DNA of 64,000 nucleotides from Aliiroseovarius pelagivivens (GTDB lineage Bacteria; Pseudomonadota; Alphaproteobacteria; Rhodobacterales; Rhodobacteraceae), in assembly GCF_900302485.1 (NCBI RefSeq), contig NZ_OMOI01000001.1:1984001-2048000 (forward strand). Direction: 5' to 3'. Under the pieces are notes generated by a model. That model was not told where the DNA came from and ran no database searches. It saw nothing but the letters and a program-made list of their open reading frames with translations. Made by a program: the position numbers and the translations under genes. Shown here piece after piece: positions 54,382 to 62,987 of this stretch (positions are counted from its first letter, which is position 1; every line of letters begins with the position of its first letter).

Positions 54382-54558
54382 CTACGGCACCAGCCGCTCG
54401 ACCGCGCGCATCATCCCCATGGATTTGTCATAGACCAACGTCAAAACTCGGCGCATCGGCGGTGTTTTTGCGGCTTGCACAGCCACCTGAGGAAGCCGTG
54501 TGGCGGCCCCAGCAGCAGCGGCAGAGGCAAGAAAGGTTCGACGGTTCATCCCGGACAT
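54382..54558 (-). CDS. 58-residue Tat-signal mini-protein
   Basis: Translating the minus strand gives a 58-residue protein starting MSGMNRRTFLASAAAAGAA, a textbook twin-arginine signal. A short mature part follows, ending in VLTLVYDKSMGMMRAVERLVP (from about residue 38). A strong Shine-Dalgarno (GGAGGA) lies just upstream of the ATG at 54558; a second ATG three codons later is possible. I recall similar Tat-signal peptides with a YDKS..MRAVER tail in other roseobacters, which supports a real gene, but cannot verify this here. It converges on valS. The mature region of about 35 residues is too short for an enzyme. Confidence 0.65.
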   Translation of the reverse strand: MSGMNRRTFLASAAAAGAATRLPQVAVQAAKTPPMRRVLTLVYDKSMGMMRAVERLVP

Positions 54559-54654
54559 AAGGCGTCCTCCACTTATTAAGAACCATTCTTAACTAACAAC
54601 GATCCACGCAATTTCAACCTTGCCGGACCGCGCCTGCCCTGCTCTAACCTGCAT

Positions 54655-55767
54655 ATGACCAAGACCTATGCCCGCCTGACGCCGCTTGCCGACAGCCTGC
54701 CCTCAACCGTGCCCTTTGTCGGTCCTGAAACGCAGGAACGCGCCCGTGGCCGTGCGTTTGCCGCCCGACTTGGCGCAAATGAGAACACGTTTGGCCCCTC
54801 GCCCAAGGTGATTGCGGCGATGTCCGAAGCCGCGGGCGGCGCCTGGATGTACGGCGATCCCGAGAACTTCGATCTGCGCCACGCGCTGGCTGACCATCAC
54901 GGCATCGCGCCCGAGACCATACTGGTCGGCGAAGGGATCGATGGAATCCTTGGATATCTGGTGCGGCTGATCATTGGACCGGGCGACAAGGTCGTGACCT
55001 CGCAGGGCGCGTATCCGACCTTCAACTATCACGTTGCCGGCTTTGGCGGCGTGTTGGAGACAGTGCCCTATCAGGACGATCACGAGGATCCCGAAGCGCT
55101 GATTGCCAAGGCGACCGAAGTTGGGGCCAAGTTGGTCTATATCGCCAATCCGGACAACCCGATGGGGACGTGGCATGATGCCGAGACGATCCAGCGCATG
55201 ATCGACGCAGTGCCCGAAGGTTGCCTGTTGGTGCTGGACGAAGCCTATATCGAATTTGCCCCGGAAGGGACCGCGCCCACTCTGAACACGGATGACCCGC
55301 GTGTGATCCGGATGCGTACATTTTCTAAGGCATATGGCATGGCTGGCGCACGAGTTGGTTATGCGATTGGGCAGGCCGAGCTGATTACCGCCTTCAACAA
55401 AATCCGCAACCATTTCGGCATGTGCCGCATCAGTCAGGCTGGTGCGCTGGCCGCGTTGAAGGATCAACCTTATCTGGCGCAGGTCGTCGCGAATGTTGCG
55501 GATGCGCGTGCCCGGATCGACCAGATCGCACAGGACAACGGCCTGACCACCCTGCCCTCGGCGACCAATTTCGTGGCGGTAGATTGCGGACGGGATGCCG
55601 AATTTGCAAAGGCTGTTCTGGATCAATTGATCGCGCAGGATATGTTCGTGCGTATGCCCTTTGCGACCCCGCAAAACCGGTGCATCCGCATTTCAGCGGG
55701 ACAACCGGAAGAACTGGATGTGTTCGCGGCCGTCCTGCCCAAAGCACTGGCCGCAGCCCGCGCCTAA
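54655..55767 (+). CDS. pyridoxal-phosphate aminotransferase, HisC-like
   Basis: A 370-residue fold-type I aminotransferase. The internal aldimine lysine is Lys225 in TFSKAYGMAGAR, Asp195 contacts the pyridine nitrogen in VLDEAYIEF and Asn168 lies in NPDNPMGT. It resembles histidinol-phosphate aminotransferase, but no other his genes are near and an extra N-terminal segment (PFVGPETQERARG) is present, so it may act on another amino acid. Its stop overlaps by four bases the stop of a convergent gene remnant. Confidence 0.85.
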   Translation: MTKTYARLTPLADSLPSTVPFVGPETQERARGRAFAARLGANENTFGPSPKVIAAMSEAAGGAWMYGDPENFDLRHALADHHGIAPETILVGEGIDGILGYLVRLIIGPGDKVVTSQGAYPTFNYHVAGFGGVLETVPYQDDHEDPEALIAKATEVGAKLVYIANPDNPMGTWHDAETIQRMIDAVPEGCLLVLDEAYIEFAPEGTAPTLNTDDPRVIRMRTFSKAYGMAGARVGYAIGQAELITAFNKIRNHFGMCRISQAGALAALKDQPYLAQVVANVADARARIDQIAQDNGLTTLPSATNFVAVDCGRDAEFAKAVLDQLIAQDMFVRMPFATPQNRCIRISAGQPEELDVFAAVLPKALAAARA

Positions 55768-56069
55768 ACTTCTACGAGGATCTCGGCGGCGGCGGGCAAC
55801 GCACCCTCGCCGTGCTGGATGCCCAGCACTGTTAGGCCCAGATGAAAAGCGGACAGCGCGCACATCACCACCGGTGCGTTCACATGCCCTATGTGGTCCA
55901 GACGGAAGAACCCGTCGCCTTTCGGGTCATCTAGCGTCGGGATGCCAAGACCACTGCCAAGAGCGCCGGTATTTCGCTCGGTCCAAGTACGCAAATCGGC
56001 GCAACGCGGTGCACCAATATGCAACAAGGTCACAGCATTCGAGCGAAGCGCTGGGTCGTCCACGTTCAT
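55764..56069 (-). pseudogene. C-terminal remnant of a class V (alanine-glyoxylate type) aminotransferase
   Basis: The frame encodes about 101 residues whose pattern is that of the C-terminal domain of class V aminotransferases of about 390-400 residues: DPALRSNAVTLLHIGAP, then LRTWTERNTG, DGFFRLDHIGHVNAPVV and a final HGEGALPAAAEIL. The family usually has GHMGHVN, and here the first glycine is aspartate. The catalytic N-terminal two-thirds, with the PLP lysine, is missing; upstream in frame (to about 56085) the match fades into unrelated sequence. It looks like a decayed copy cut off by a deletion. It might still be translated from the ATG at 56069, but cannot be an active enzyme. Confidence 0.6.
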
Positions 56070-56197
56070 TTGAAGCGGACCTTCAACGCCAAGCGTCCAC
56101 GGGCATGAAACGGCCCTGTGCTTGTTTGTGACGCACGGACAATATACATCCCGTAAGTACCCCTTTGGGCAGATTATTAAAACTGGACCGGAACCGC

Positions 56198-56881
56198 ATG
56201 TTCAAGACCTTGTACGCCAAGATCAAACGCCGAGAACGGGCGTGGAAAAACGGGTTCGGGATGGATATTTCGACGCCTGAAGGCCGGCGCGCCGCGCGGC
56301 GCCACAACAACCTTGTGGACCACGCTTTCCTTCGTCGAATCTTGCCGAACCGCTATCAGTTGTCGCCGGATGCTTGGCGGTCAAACCAGCCCGACCCAGT
56401 GCATTTTCCGGCGCTTCAGGCAGCGGGTATCAAGACGGTGATCAATCTGCGGGGCGAGGATATCTACTCGTATTACCTGTTCGAGGTCGAAGCCTGTCAC
56501 GACTTCGGAATGACGCTGATCAATCACAAGATGAGAGCGCGTTTTCTGAAAGAACGAGAACGCTATCTCGAACTGCTCGACATCATGGAGCAGGCGGAAA
56601 AGCCGTTTCTAATCCACTGTAAATCGGGCGCGGACCGAACAGGCATTGCAGCGGCGCTGTATCTGTTGGACCAATGCGGCGCGAGTATTGACGAGGCTCG
56701 CGCGCAACTGTCGCTGAAATATGCGCACCAACGCTGGTCGAAAGCGGGTATTCTGGATGCCATGATTGAAGCCTATGCTGAGTATCACAAGAATGATCCG
56801 ATCTCGATCCGAGACTGGCTTGAACAGCACTATGACCCCGAGGCAATCACCCAAGCCTTTCAGGCCAAACGGAAAAAGTAA
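56198..56881 (+). CDS. tyrosine/dual-specificity-type phosphatase
   Basis: A 227-residue phosphatase. The P-loop HCKSGADRTG carries Cys141 and Arg147 (CX5R), and TVINLRGED upstream contributes the general acid region. The basic N-terminus (KIKRRERAWKNGFG) might associate with a membrane. I chose the ATG at 56198; one at 56165 adds 11 residues. Its TAA overlaps the ATG of an MsbA-like exporter gene. The substrate may be a protein tyrosine or a lipid phosphate; the coupling to a lipid exporter favours neither alone. Confidence 0.85.
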   Translation: MFKTLYAKIKRRERAWKNGFGMDISTPEGRRAARRHNNLVDHAFLRRILPNRYQLSPDAWRSNQPDPVHFPALQAAGIKTVINLRGEDIYSYYLFEVEACHDFGMTLINHKMRARFLKERERYLELLDIMEQAEKPFLIHCKSGADRTGIAAALYLLDQCGASIDEARAQLSLKYAHQRWSKAGILDAMIEAYAEYHKNDPISIRDWLEQHYDPEAITQAFQAKRKK

Positions 56882-58770
56882 TGAGTTCTGAGACCGCCCA
56901 AACCGACCAAAAAGAGATGATCCGCTGGATGTGGCGCGGCTATATGCGCGCCTATCGGTTGCCGCTTGCGTTGGCGATGCTTCTGATGCTGATCGAAGGG
57001 CTGGCGCTGGGTGGCTTGAGCTACATGATCAAGCCAATGTTCGACGTGGCGTTTTCGTCAGGTTCGACGCAGGCCATCGTGGTCGTGGCTTTGATCGTCG
57101 CAGGCATCTTCGTAACCCGAGCTTTTGCCGCCTTCGGCCACCGCGTTCTAATGGTCCATGTGGGCCAACGCGTCGCGGCCAAACTACAGTCGGATATGGT
57201 GGCGCACATGCTGTCGCTGGACAGCAGCTATTTCCGCGACAACTCGCCCGGAACGTTGATGGAGCGTGTGCGCGGAGACGCGCAGGCCATCGCCACGATC
57301 TGGGAGGTCGTTCTAGCCGCCGTGGCGCGCGACGTGGTGTCGCTGCTGGCACTTCTGGGCGTTGCCATGTCGATTGATTGGCTCTGGGTCGTGGTGGCAG
57401 TGGCTGCCGCCCCGGTGCTGACCTATCCGATGGGCATCCTGCAAAGACGCGTACGCAAAACCACGACCGACAGTCGTGGAGCTGCGGCGCAGATCTCGAC
57501 CCGGTTGGACGAAATCTTTCATGGCATCAACTCGATCAAACTGTCCGGCACAGAGCGTCACGAACAATCCCGCGTCGACCGCGAAATCGACGTATTTGCC
57601 AAGACCCACCTGCAAAGCCAAGCCAATCAGGGTGCCATCGTCGCCTTGATCGACATCATCGCTGCCGTCGGCTTTTTCGGCGTGCTGGTCTATGGCGGAT
57701 TGCAGATCAATGCGGGTGTAAAAACCGTGGGCGAGTTCATGAGCTTCTTCACCGCCATGGCGCTTGTCTTTGATCCGTTGCGCAATCTGGGCAAGGTCTC
57801 GGGCGGCTGGCAAGCGGCCAAGGCCAGCCTGACGCGCATTCGCGACGTGTTTGCCCAGCATCCGTCAATCCTGTCCCCTGCCAAGCCCGCGGCCATTCCA
57901 AGCAAAGCTGCACAGGCCGATATCGTGCTCGACAACGTGAATTTTTCCTATGGTGAAACCCCCATTTTGCGCGGTGCAAGTTTCATCGCCGAAGCAGGAA
58001 AGACCACGGCATTGGTCGGCGCATCTGGTGCCGGGAAAAGCACCGTGTTCAACCTGCTGACCCGACTTGCGGACGCTAAAACTGGCAAGGTCAAGATCGG
58101 GGATGCGGACGTGACGGCCCTGCCGCTGGACCAACTGCGCGGGCTTTTTTCCGTGGTCAGCCAAGAGGCACTTCTGTTCGACGAAACCCTGCGCGACAAC
58201 ATCCTGATGGGGCGCGAGGGCGTGGACGAGAAAGCGATGAAACACGCGCTGGACACAGCACACGTCTCAGACTTCCTTCCGCGGCTCGAAAACGGGCTGG
58301 ACAGTCAGGCGGGACCGCGTGGATCGAACCTGTCCGGCGGGCAGCGCCAGAGGATTGCCATTGCGCGTGCAGTGCTGCGTGATGCGCCGGTGCTCCTTCT
58401 GGACGAGGCGACCTCGGCGCTGGACACCAAATCCGAGAAACTGGTGCAACAGGCGCTGGACACGCTGTCCAAAGGGCGCACGACGCTGGTCATTGCACAC
58501 CGTCTGTCCACTGTACGCGATGCCGACAAGATCGTTGTGATGGATCAGGGCCGCGTTATCGATCAGGGCACGCATGACGAACTGCTGGATCGCGGCGGTC
58601 TATATGCGCAGCTCTATAACCTGCAGTTTCAGGATGGCAACGGCGACGCACCAAACAAATCAACCACGCGCAAAGACAAAGTCTATCTGCCCAAGGAAAC
58701 CAAGGAACCGCCTCGCTGGTCGTTCCGAGGCATTCTGTCGGGCAGCTTATGGCGCAAGCGCAAGGACTGA
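56881..58770 (+). CDS. MsbA-like ABC exporter (fused membrane and ATPase domains)
   Basis: A 629-residue half-transporter. Six membrane helices occupy about residues 20-320. The ATPase domain (about 350-590) has Walker A GASGAGKST, signature LSGGQRQR, Walker B VLLLDEAT and H-loop IAHRLSTV. It resembles MsbA, a lipid A-core flippase, but the same fold exports other lipids and peptides. The gene starts on the last base of the phosphatase gene and precedes ygfZ by 24 bases. The C-terminal tail of about 45 residues is charged. Confidence 0.88.
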   Translation: MSSETAQTDQKEMIRWMWRGYMRAYRLPLALAMLLMLIEGLALGGLSYMIKPMFDVAFSSGSTQAIVVVALIVAGIFVTRAFAAFGHRVLMVHVGQRVAAKLQSDMVAHMLSLDSSYFRDNSPGTLMERVRGDAQAIATIWEVVLAAVARDVVSLLALLGVAMSIDWLWVVVAVAAAPVLTYPMGILQRRVRKTTTDSRGAAAQISTRLDEIFHGINSIKLSGTERHEQSRVDREIDVFAKTHLQSQANQGAIVALIDIIAAVGFFGVLVYGGLQINAGVKTVGEFMSFFTAMALVFDPLRNLGKVSGGWQAAKASLTRIRDVFAQHPSILSPAKPAAIPSKAAQADIVLDNVNFSYGETPILRGASFIAEAGKTTALVGASGAGKSTVFNLLTRLADAKTGKVKIGDADVTALPLDQLRGLFSVVSQEALLFDETLRDNILMGREGVDEKAMKHALDTAHVSDFLPRLENGLDSQAGPRGSNLSGGQRQRIAIARAVLRDAPVLLLDEATSALDTKSEKLVQQALDTLSKGRTTLVIAHRLSTVRDADKIVVMDQGRVIDQGTHDELLDRGGLYAQLYNLQFQDGNGDAPNKSTTRKDKVYLPKETKEPPRWSFRGILSGSLWRKRKD

Positions 58771-58794
58771 CCCTTGGAAACACAGGAGAGCAAC

Positions 58795-59529
58795 ATGACA
58801 GACCGCACGGTGTTGAAGATCGCAGGCAACGATCACGTCAGCTTTCTGCAGGGGTTGGTGTCAAATGACGTTAACCGATTGAAAGACGGGTTGGTTTACG
58901 CTGCCATTCTGACGCCGCAGGGCAAGTATTTGGCTGATTTCCTGATGGTTCCCGCAGCAGATGCCATTCTGATCGATGTGGCCACGGATCTGGCGCGCCC
59001 GCTGGCGCAGCGCCTAACGATGTACAAGTTGCGTGCAGATGTCACGATCGAGGCAACCGGCATCATCCCAGCCCGAGGGCTGGGAGTGGCGCCTGACGGT
59101 GCCTATGCTGATCCACGCCACCCAGAACTTGGGTGGCGCGCCTATGATGGGCGCGACAGCGAAGCGGGCGTGGAGTGGGACGCCATTCGCGTCGCGCACT
59201 GCATCCCGGAAACCGGGGTGGAGCTAACCGGGGATAGCTATCTGTTGGAGGCCGGGTTCGAGCGGTTGAATGGTGTAGACTTCCGCAAGGGCTGCTACGT
59301 CGGACAGGAAGTGACTGCGCGGATGAAGCACAAGACCGAGCTGAAGAAGGGCTTGGCGACGGTGTCAATTCAAGGTGAGGCCCCTGTTGGTACGGCAATC
59401 ACGCTGGACGGAAAACCTGTGGGGACTTTGTTTACCCAATCAGGTGGTCAGGCAATTGCCTATCTACGCTTTGATCGGGCTGGATCCGGTATGCAAGCTG
59501 GGGATGCTGTGGTCGGCTGGGACGGCTAA
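58795..59529 (+). CDS. ygfZ: folate-binding Fe-S assembly factor YgfZ (IBA57-like)
   Basis: A 244-residue T-protein-like folate-binding protein. The YgfZ hallmark KGCYVGQE contains the reactive Cys167. It assists maturation of certain [4Fe-4S] enzymes, using tetrahydrofolate. I chose the ATG at 58795 with AGGAGA upstream; 58774 adds seven residues inside the spacer. It ends the phosphatase-exporter-ygfZ operon and converges on rluE. Confidence 0.92.
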   Translation: MTDRTVLKIAGNDHVSFLQGLVSNDVNRLKDGLVYAAILTPQGKYLADFLMVPAADAILIDVATDLARPLAQRLTMYKLRADVTIEATGIIPARGLGVAPDGAYADPRHPELGWRAYDGRDSEAGVEWDAIRVAHCIPETGVELTGDSYLLEAGFERLNGVDFRKGCYVGQEVTARMKHKTELKKGLATVSIQGEAPVGTAITLDGKPVGTLFTQSGGQAIAYLRFDRAGSGMQAGDAVVGWDG

Positions 59530-59600
59530 GGGGCTCTGCCCCCGCATGAATTTCCTGCTGAAAGTCATGCTCCCCCGGGATATTTTCAGTAAGAAAATGC
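59530..59600. repeat. Rhodobacterales-type intergenic repeat element
   Basis: The gap between the convergent ygfZ and rluE genes holds GGGGC-TCT-GCCCC (59530-59542) and, after 26 bases, CTCCCCCGGGATATTTTCAG followed by AAGAAAATG, with ATTTTC/GAAAAT as a small stem (59582-59598). I recall this GGGGCTCTGCCCCC...GGGATATTTT pattern as a frequent intergenic repeat in rhodobacterial genomes. Only this copy is seen in the window. It may end transcription on both strands. Confidence 0.5.
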
Positions 59601-59610
59601 GTGATGGGCG

Positions 59611-60156
59611 TCAGGCGTGGCGCCATTTTCCATGGCCGATCCCATCAAGCGTATATGCCCCCACGCAATAGCGGATAAGGCGCAGCGTTGGATGGCCCAC
59701 TGCGGCGGTCATGCGTCGCACCTGACGGTTCTTGCCTTCGGTGATCTTGAGTTCGATCCAGCAATCCGGAACGGATGGGCGTACGCGGATGGGCGGATTG
59801 CGCTGCCATAGCCCGGCGGGTTCGTCGATCCGACGCACTTTGGCGGGACGGGTACGTCCGTCCTTCAAGTCGACACCATCGCGCAGCGCTTGAAGGGCAA
59901 CCTCATCCGGAATGCCTTCCACTTGCACCCAGTATGTTTTTGCAAGTTTATGCTTCGGATTTGCAAGCTTAGCCTGAAGCTTGCCGTCATCCGTCAGCAC
60001 CAAAAGCCCTTCGCTATCCCGATCCAGCCGTCCCGCCGCATACACTCCGGGCAGGTCAATATAGTCCGACAGGGTTTGTCGGTCGCTGCCTTCATTGCCT
60101 CGATCAGTGAATTGCGACAGCACATTGAAGGGTTTGTTGAAGAGGATCGTGGTCAT
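59611..60156 (-). CDS. rluE: 23S rRNA pseudouridine synthase, RluE-like
   Basis: A 181-residue pseudouridine synthase without an S4 domain. The catalytic aspartate is Asp45 in [15 protein letters not shown], followed by the KTYWVQV strand and [14 protein letters not shown]. Its size fits RluE, which modifies U2457 of 23S rRNA in E. coli. I chose the ATG at 60156; the reading from 60171 adds five residues. It lies downstream of efp with a terminator between. Confidence 0.9.
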   Translation of the reverse strand: MTTILFNKPFNVLSQFTDRGNEGSDRQTLSDYIDLPGVYAAGRLDRDSEGLLVLTDDGKLQAKLANPKHKLAKTYWVQVEGIPDEVALQALRDGVDLKDGRTRPAKVRRIDEPAGLWQRNPPIRVRPSVPDCWIELKITEGKNRQVRRMTAAVGHPTLRLIRYCVGAYTLDGIGHGKWRHA

Positions 60157-60171
60157 TTGAGCCTTAAACAC

Positions 60172-60199
60172 AAAGGGCAGAGCGCGTGCCCTGCCCTTT
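60172..60199 (-). terminator. intrinsic terminator of efp
   Basis: AAAGGGCAG (60172-60180) pairs with CTGCCCTTT (60191-60199). On the minus strand the stem is followed by GTGTTTAAGG after TTT, and it lies 20 bases after the efp stop. Confidence 0.7.
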
Positions 60200-60219
60200 T
60201 GGGGATCTCACCGAGGCGC

Positions 60220-60783
60220 TTAGGCGCGTTCGGAATATTCCATGGTTTCGGTGTTAACCACGATGGCTTCACCTTGCCCGACGAAAGGCGGTACCGAGAT
60301 ACGAACACCATTGTCCAGTACGGCAGGTTTGAAGCTGTTGGCCGCTGTCTGGCCTTTTACCACCGGCTCTGTTTCCTCGATGACGCAGGTCACTTTCTGC
60401 GGCAGCTTGGCGTTCAGGGCTTCGGTATCATAGAATTCAACCACGATGGTCATGCCGTCTTGCAGGAAGGGGCGGCGTTCGCCCAACAGATCGGCAGGGA
60501 TCTGGTTCTGCTCATATGTCTCGGTGTCCATAAAGATCAGCATCCCGTCATCTTCATACAGGAACTGCTGGTCCTTCTGCTCCAGACGAACACGCTCGAC
60601 TTTATCTGCCGAACGGAAGCGTTCATTCAGTTTGGAACCATTGCGCAGGTTCTTCATCTCGACCTGAGCAAATGCGCCGCCTTTGCCGGGTTTGACGTGG
60701 TCGACCTTCACTGCAGCCCACAGGCCGTCATTGTGTTCAAGCACGTTTCCGGGGCGAATTTCGTTTCCGTTGATCTTGGGCAT
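60220..60783 (-). CDS. efp: translation elongation factor P
   Basis: A 187-residue EF-P with the KOW-like domain I, two OB domains, and the tip lysine Lys34 in [11 protein letters not shown] relieves ribosome stalling at consecutive prolines. A lysine at the tip implies EpmA-type lysylation, or no modification; neither epmA nor epmB is in the window. A 213-base divergent region upstream, toward the small gene at 60997, probably holds promoters for both. Confidence 0.96.
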   Translation of the reverse strand: MPKINGNEIRPGNVLEHNDGLWAAVKVDHVKPGKGGAFAQVEMKNLRNGSKLNERFRSADKVERVRLEQKDQQFLYEDDGMLIFMDTETYEQNQIPADLLGERRPFLQDGMTIVVEFYDTEALNAKLPQKVTCVIEETEPVVKGQTAANSFKPAVLDNGVRISVPPFVGQGEAIVVNTETMEYSERA

Positions 60784-60996
60784 ATCCTGAAACCTTCACA
60801 AAAGGTTGAAATTTCTTGGTCCGACCCTATATCTTGCGGGCTTGACTGTGGCAAGCGCAGGTGAAACGACCAAATGTAACAGCTATGCAACAGGCGCATG
60901 GCTGGCATGTGATCCGGGGGATACCGAATCACTCAGAAAACGCCATATTGGCCGCTACGCCAGAAACCGCAAGAGCAAGAATAACAAAGGACGACC

Positions 60997-61314
60997 ATGC
61001 TGGACTCCGTAGACGGTACCGCTTTCAATAACGAACAAGGCAACCGCGCGCGCAAATTGTTTGCTGCTGTCGTGCTGGCTGCTTTGGACGACGCCATTGC
61101 TGATGATAAAAAATACGGCAACGGCCCTGATCAGATTGCCCGCTGGGCCCGTTCGCGCGATGGGCGCGAAGTGTTGAGCTGTGCTGGCATCGACCCGAAC
61201 GAGCGTGTCGTCAGCGGCCTGATGGACTTTGTGTCCAAAGGCATCCGCACCTCGGTGGCTTTGAGCCGCGAGGAAAGCGAGCGTCGCAACGCTGCAACGG
61301 CAGAAGCCGCCTAA
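60997..61314 (+). CDS. small conserved hypothetical protein (possibly DUF6280)
   Basis: A 105-residue soluble protein, predicted mostly helical: ARKLFAAVVLAALDDAIADDKKYG, then IARWARSRDGREVLSCAGIDP and a final charged helix. It resembles a short protein annotated as DUF6280 in Rhodobacterales, though I hold that name loosely. AAGGACGACC lies before the ATG. It is followed by its own terminator, and a longer overlapping reading frame at 60806-61012 looks spurious. Confidence 0.7.
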   Translation: MLDSVDGTAFNNEQGNRARKLFAAVVLAALDDAIADDKKYGNGPDQIARWARSRDGREVLSCAGIDPNERVVSGLMDFVSKGIRTSVALSREESERRNAATAEAA

Positions 61315-61343
61315 GGCACAAACACAGAATACTCCATGAAATG

Positions 61344-61368
61344 CGCGTCCCATCCGGGGCGCGTTTTT
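61344..61368 (+). terminator. intrinsic terminator after the small conserved gene
   Basis: CGCGTCCC (61344-61351) pairs with GGGGCGCG (61356-61363), with one G-U pair, and TTTTT follows. It is 30 bases after the stop. Confidence 0.85.
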
Positions 61369-61435
61369 CGTTACAGCCCTTTCCGATGTCGGAACGGGGC
61401 TAGGCCGCGCGGTCAAAAGCGCCTAAGTCATTGGC

Positions 61436-62881
61436 ATGACTAAAGCGATTATGATCCAGGGCGCAGGCTCGAATGTTGGGAAATCCCTGCTGGTGGCAGG
61501 GATCGCGCGGGCAGCGGTAAAACGCGGACTGAATGTAGCCCCGTTCAAACCACAAAACATGTCAAACAACGCAGCCGTCACCGTGGATGGCGGAGAGATC
61601 GGACGCGCACAAGCGCTTCAGGCACGCGCATGTGGGCTTGATCCCATCGTGGACATGAACCCAGTTCTTTTGAAGCCTGAAACAGACACCGGTGCGCAGG
61701 TCATCGTACAGGGCAAACGCTTTGCCACCATGAAAGCGCGCGACTATGGCAAGGCCAAGGCCGAGTTGATGCCACGCGTATTGGAAAGCTTTCACCGTCT
61801 GGGCGAGGGCCGCGATCTGGTGCTGGTCGAGGGCGCAGGCAGCCCTGCCGAGGTCAACCTGCGCAAGGGCGACATTGCCAACATGGGCTTCGCCGAGGCC
61901 GCTGACCTGCCGGTCGTGCTGGCCGGCGACATTGACCGGGGCGGCGTGATTGCCCAACTGGTTGGCACACATGCTGTGTTGCCGGATGATGATCGCGCGC
62001 GGATCAAAGCGTTTCTGGTCAACAAATTTCGCGGGGACCCGACTCTGTTCGCCGATGGCGCGGCTGAAATCGCGCGCCTGACCGGCTGGCGCGATCTTGG
62101 CACCCTGCCCTGGTTTGCGGATGCCTGGCGCTTGCCGGCCGAAGATGTGATGGACATCGCGACCCGCAAAGGCGGTGCGTTCAAAATTGCGGTGCCGCGT
62201 CTGAACCGGATTGCCAATTTCGACGACCTTGATCCGCTGGTGAATGAACCCGACATCACGGTCGAGATCATCGAGCCGGGTCGCCCCCTGCCCGGTGACG
62301 CAGATCTGGTGCTGATCCCCGGATCGAAGTCCACCATCGCCGATCTGGCGGATTTCCGGGCGCAGGGCTGGGACATTGACCTGACAGCCCATATCCGGCG
62401 CGGTGGGCACGTTCTGGGCATCTGTGGTGGCTATCAGATGCTGGGGGCCGAGATCATCGACGCTGACGGCATTGAAGGTCCAGCGGGCCGTGTGGCAGGG
62501 CTTGGTCATCTGGATGTGGTCACGCATCTCGAGCCGCGGAAGACTCTGGCCCTGACGCAAGCAACACACCTGCCATCGGGCCAGTCGGTCGAGGGGTACG
62601 AGATCCATCTGGGACGTAGCGAAGGCCCAGATTGCGACAAAGCGTGGTTGTCTGTGCAGGGCCGCCCAGAAGGAGCCAGCAGCGTAGATGGACGTATTCT
62701 GGGGTGCTATCTGCACGGGCTCTTTGCTGCGGACGGATTCCGGCGGCATTTCCTGAATGGGTTAGGTGCGAAGACGTCAGAGGTCAGCTTTGACGTACAA
62801 ATTGAAACCAGCCTGGATGCGCTGGCCGATCATCTGGAAACGCATCTGGATTTGGACGCCCTGCTGGCCCTGGCCCGCTAA
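61436..62881 (+). CDS. cobQ: cobyric acid synthase
   Basis: A 481-residue amidotransferase. The dethiobiotin synthetase-like ATPase domain starts with GAGSNVGKS (residues 9-17) and [11 protein letters not shown], and the C-terminal glutaminase domain has the nucleophile Cys330 in GICGGYQM. It amidates adenosylcobyrinic a,c-diamide at four carboxylates in cobalamin synthesis. No cobalamin riboswitch or other cob genes are nearby. The product is the cofactor of ethylmalonyl-CoA mutase encoded at 16887. Confidence 0.95.
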   Translation: MTKAIMIQGAGSNVGKSLLVAGIARAAVKRGLNVAPFKPQNMSNNAAVTVDGGEIGRAQALQARACGLDPIVDMNPVLLKPETDTGAQVIVQGKRFATMKARDYGKAKAELMPRVLESFHRLGEGRDLVLVEGAGSPAEVNLRKGDIANMGFAEAADLPVVLAGDIDRGGVIAQLVGTHAVLPDDDRARIKAFLVNKFRGDPTLFADGAAEIARLTGWRDLGTLPWFADAWRLPAEDVMDIATRKGGAFKIAVPRLNRIANFDDLDPLVNEPDITVEIIEPGRPLPGDADLVLIPGSKSTIADLADFRAQGWDIDLTAHIRRGGHVLGICGGYQMLGAEIIDADGIEGPAGRVAGLGHLDVVTHLEPRKTLALTQATHLPSGQSVEGYEIHLGRSEGPDCDKAWLSVQGRPEGASSVDGRILGCYLHGLFAADGFRRHFLNGLGAKTSEVSFDVQIETSLDALADHLETHLDLDALLALAR

Positions 62882-62987
62882 GCCCTAGAGTATTCCGCCT
62901 GTACCATAAGACACGAATACCCTGGCACGCCTTCGGCGCTCTCGGAACAGTGGTGTGGCTCTAGATTTCGGGTAAAGGCGGAAAGCT

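Noticed and set aside
60806..61012. 68-codon plus-strand frame upstream of the small conserved gene, with a signal-peptide-like start
   Set aside because: It starts at a TTG without ribosome site, overlaps the efp promoter region and the start of the better-supported gene at 60997.
61562..62749. A 395-codon open frame antisense to cobQ
   Set aside because: Same reason: shadow of a well-conserved enzyme gene with low protein-like character.
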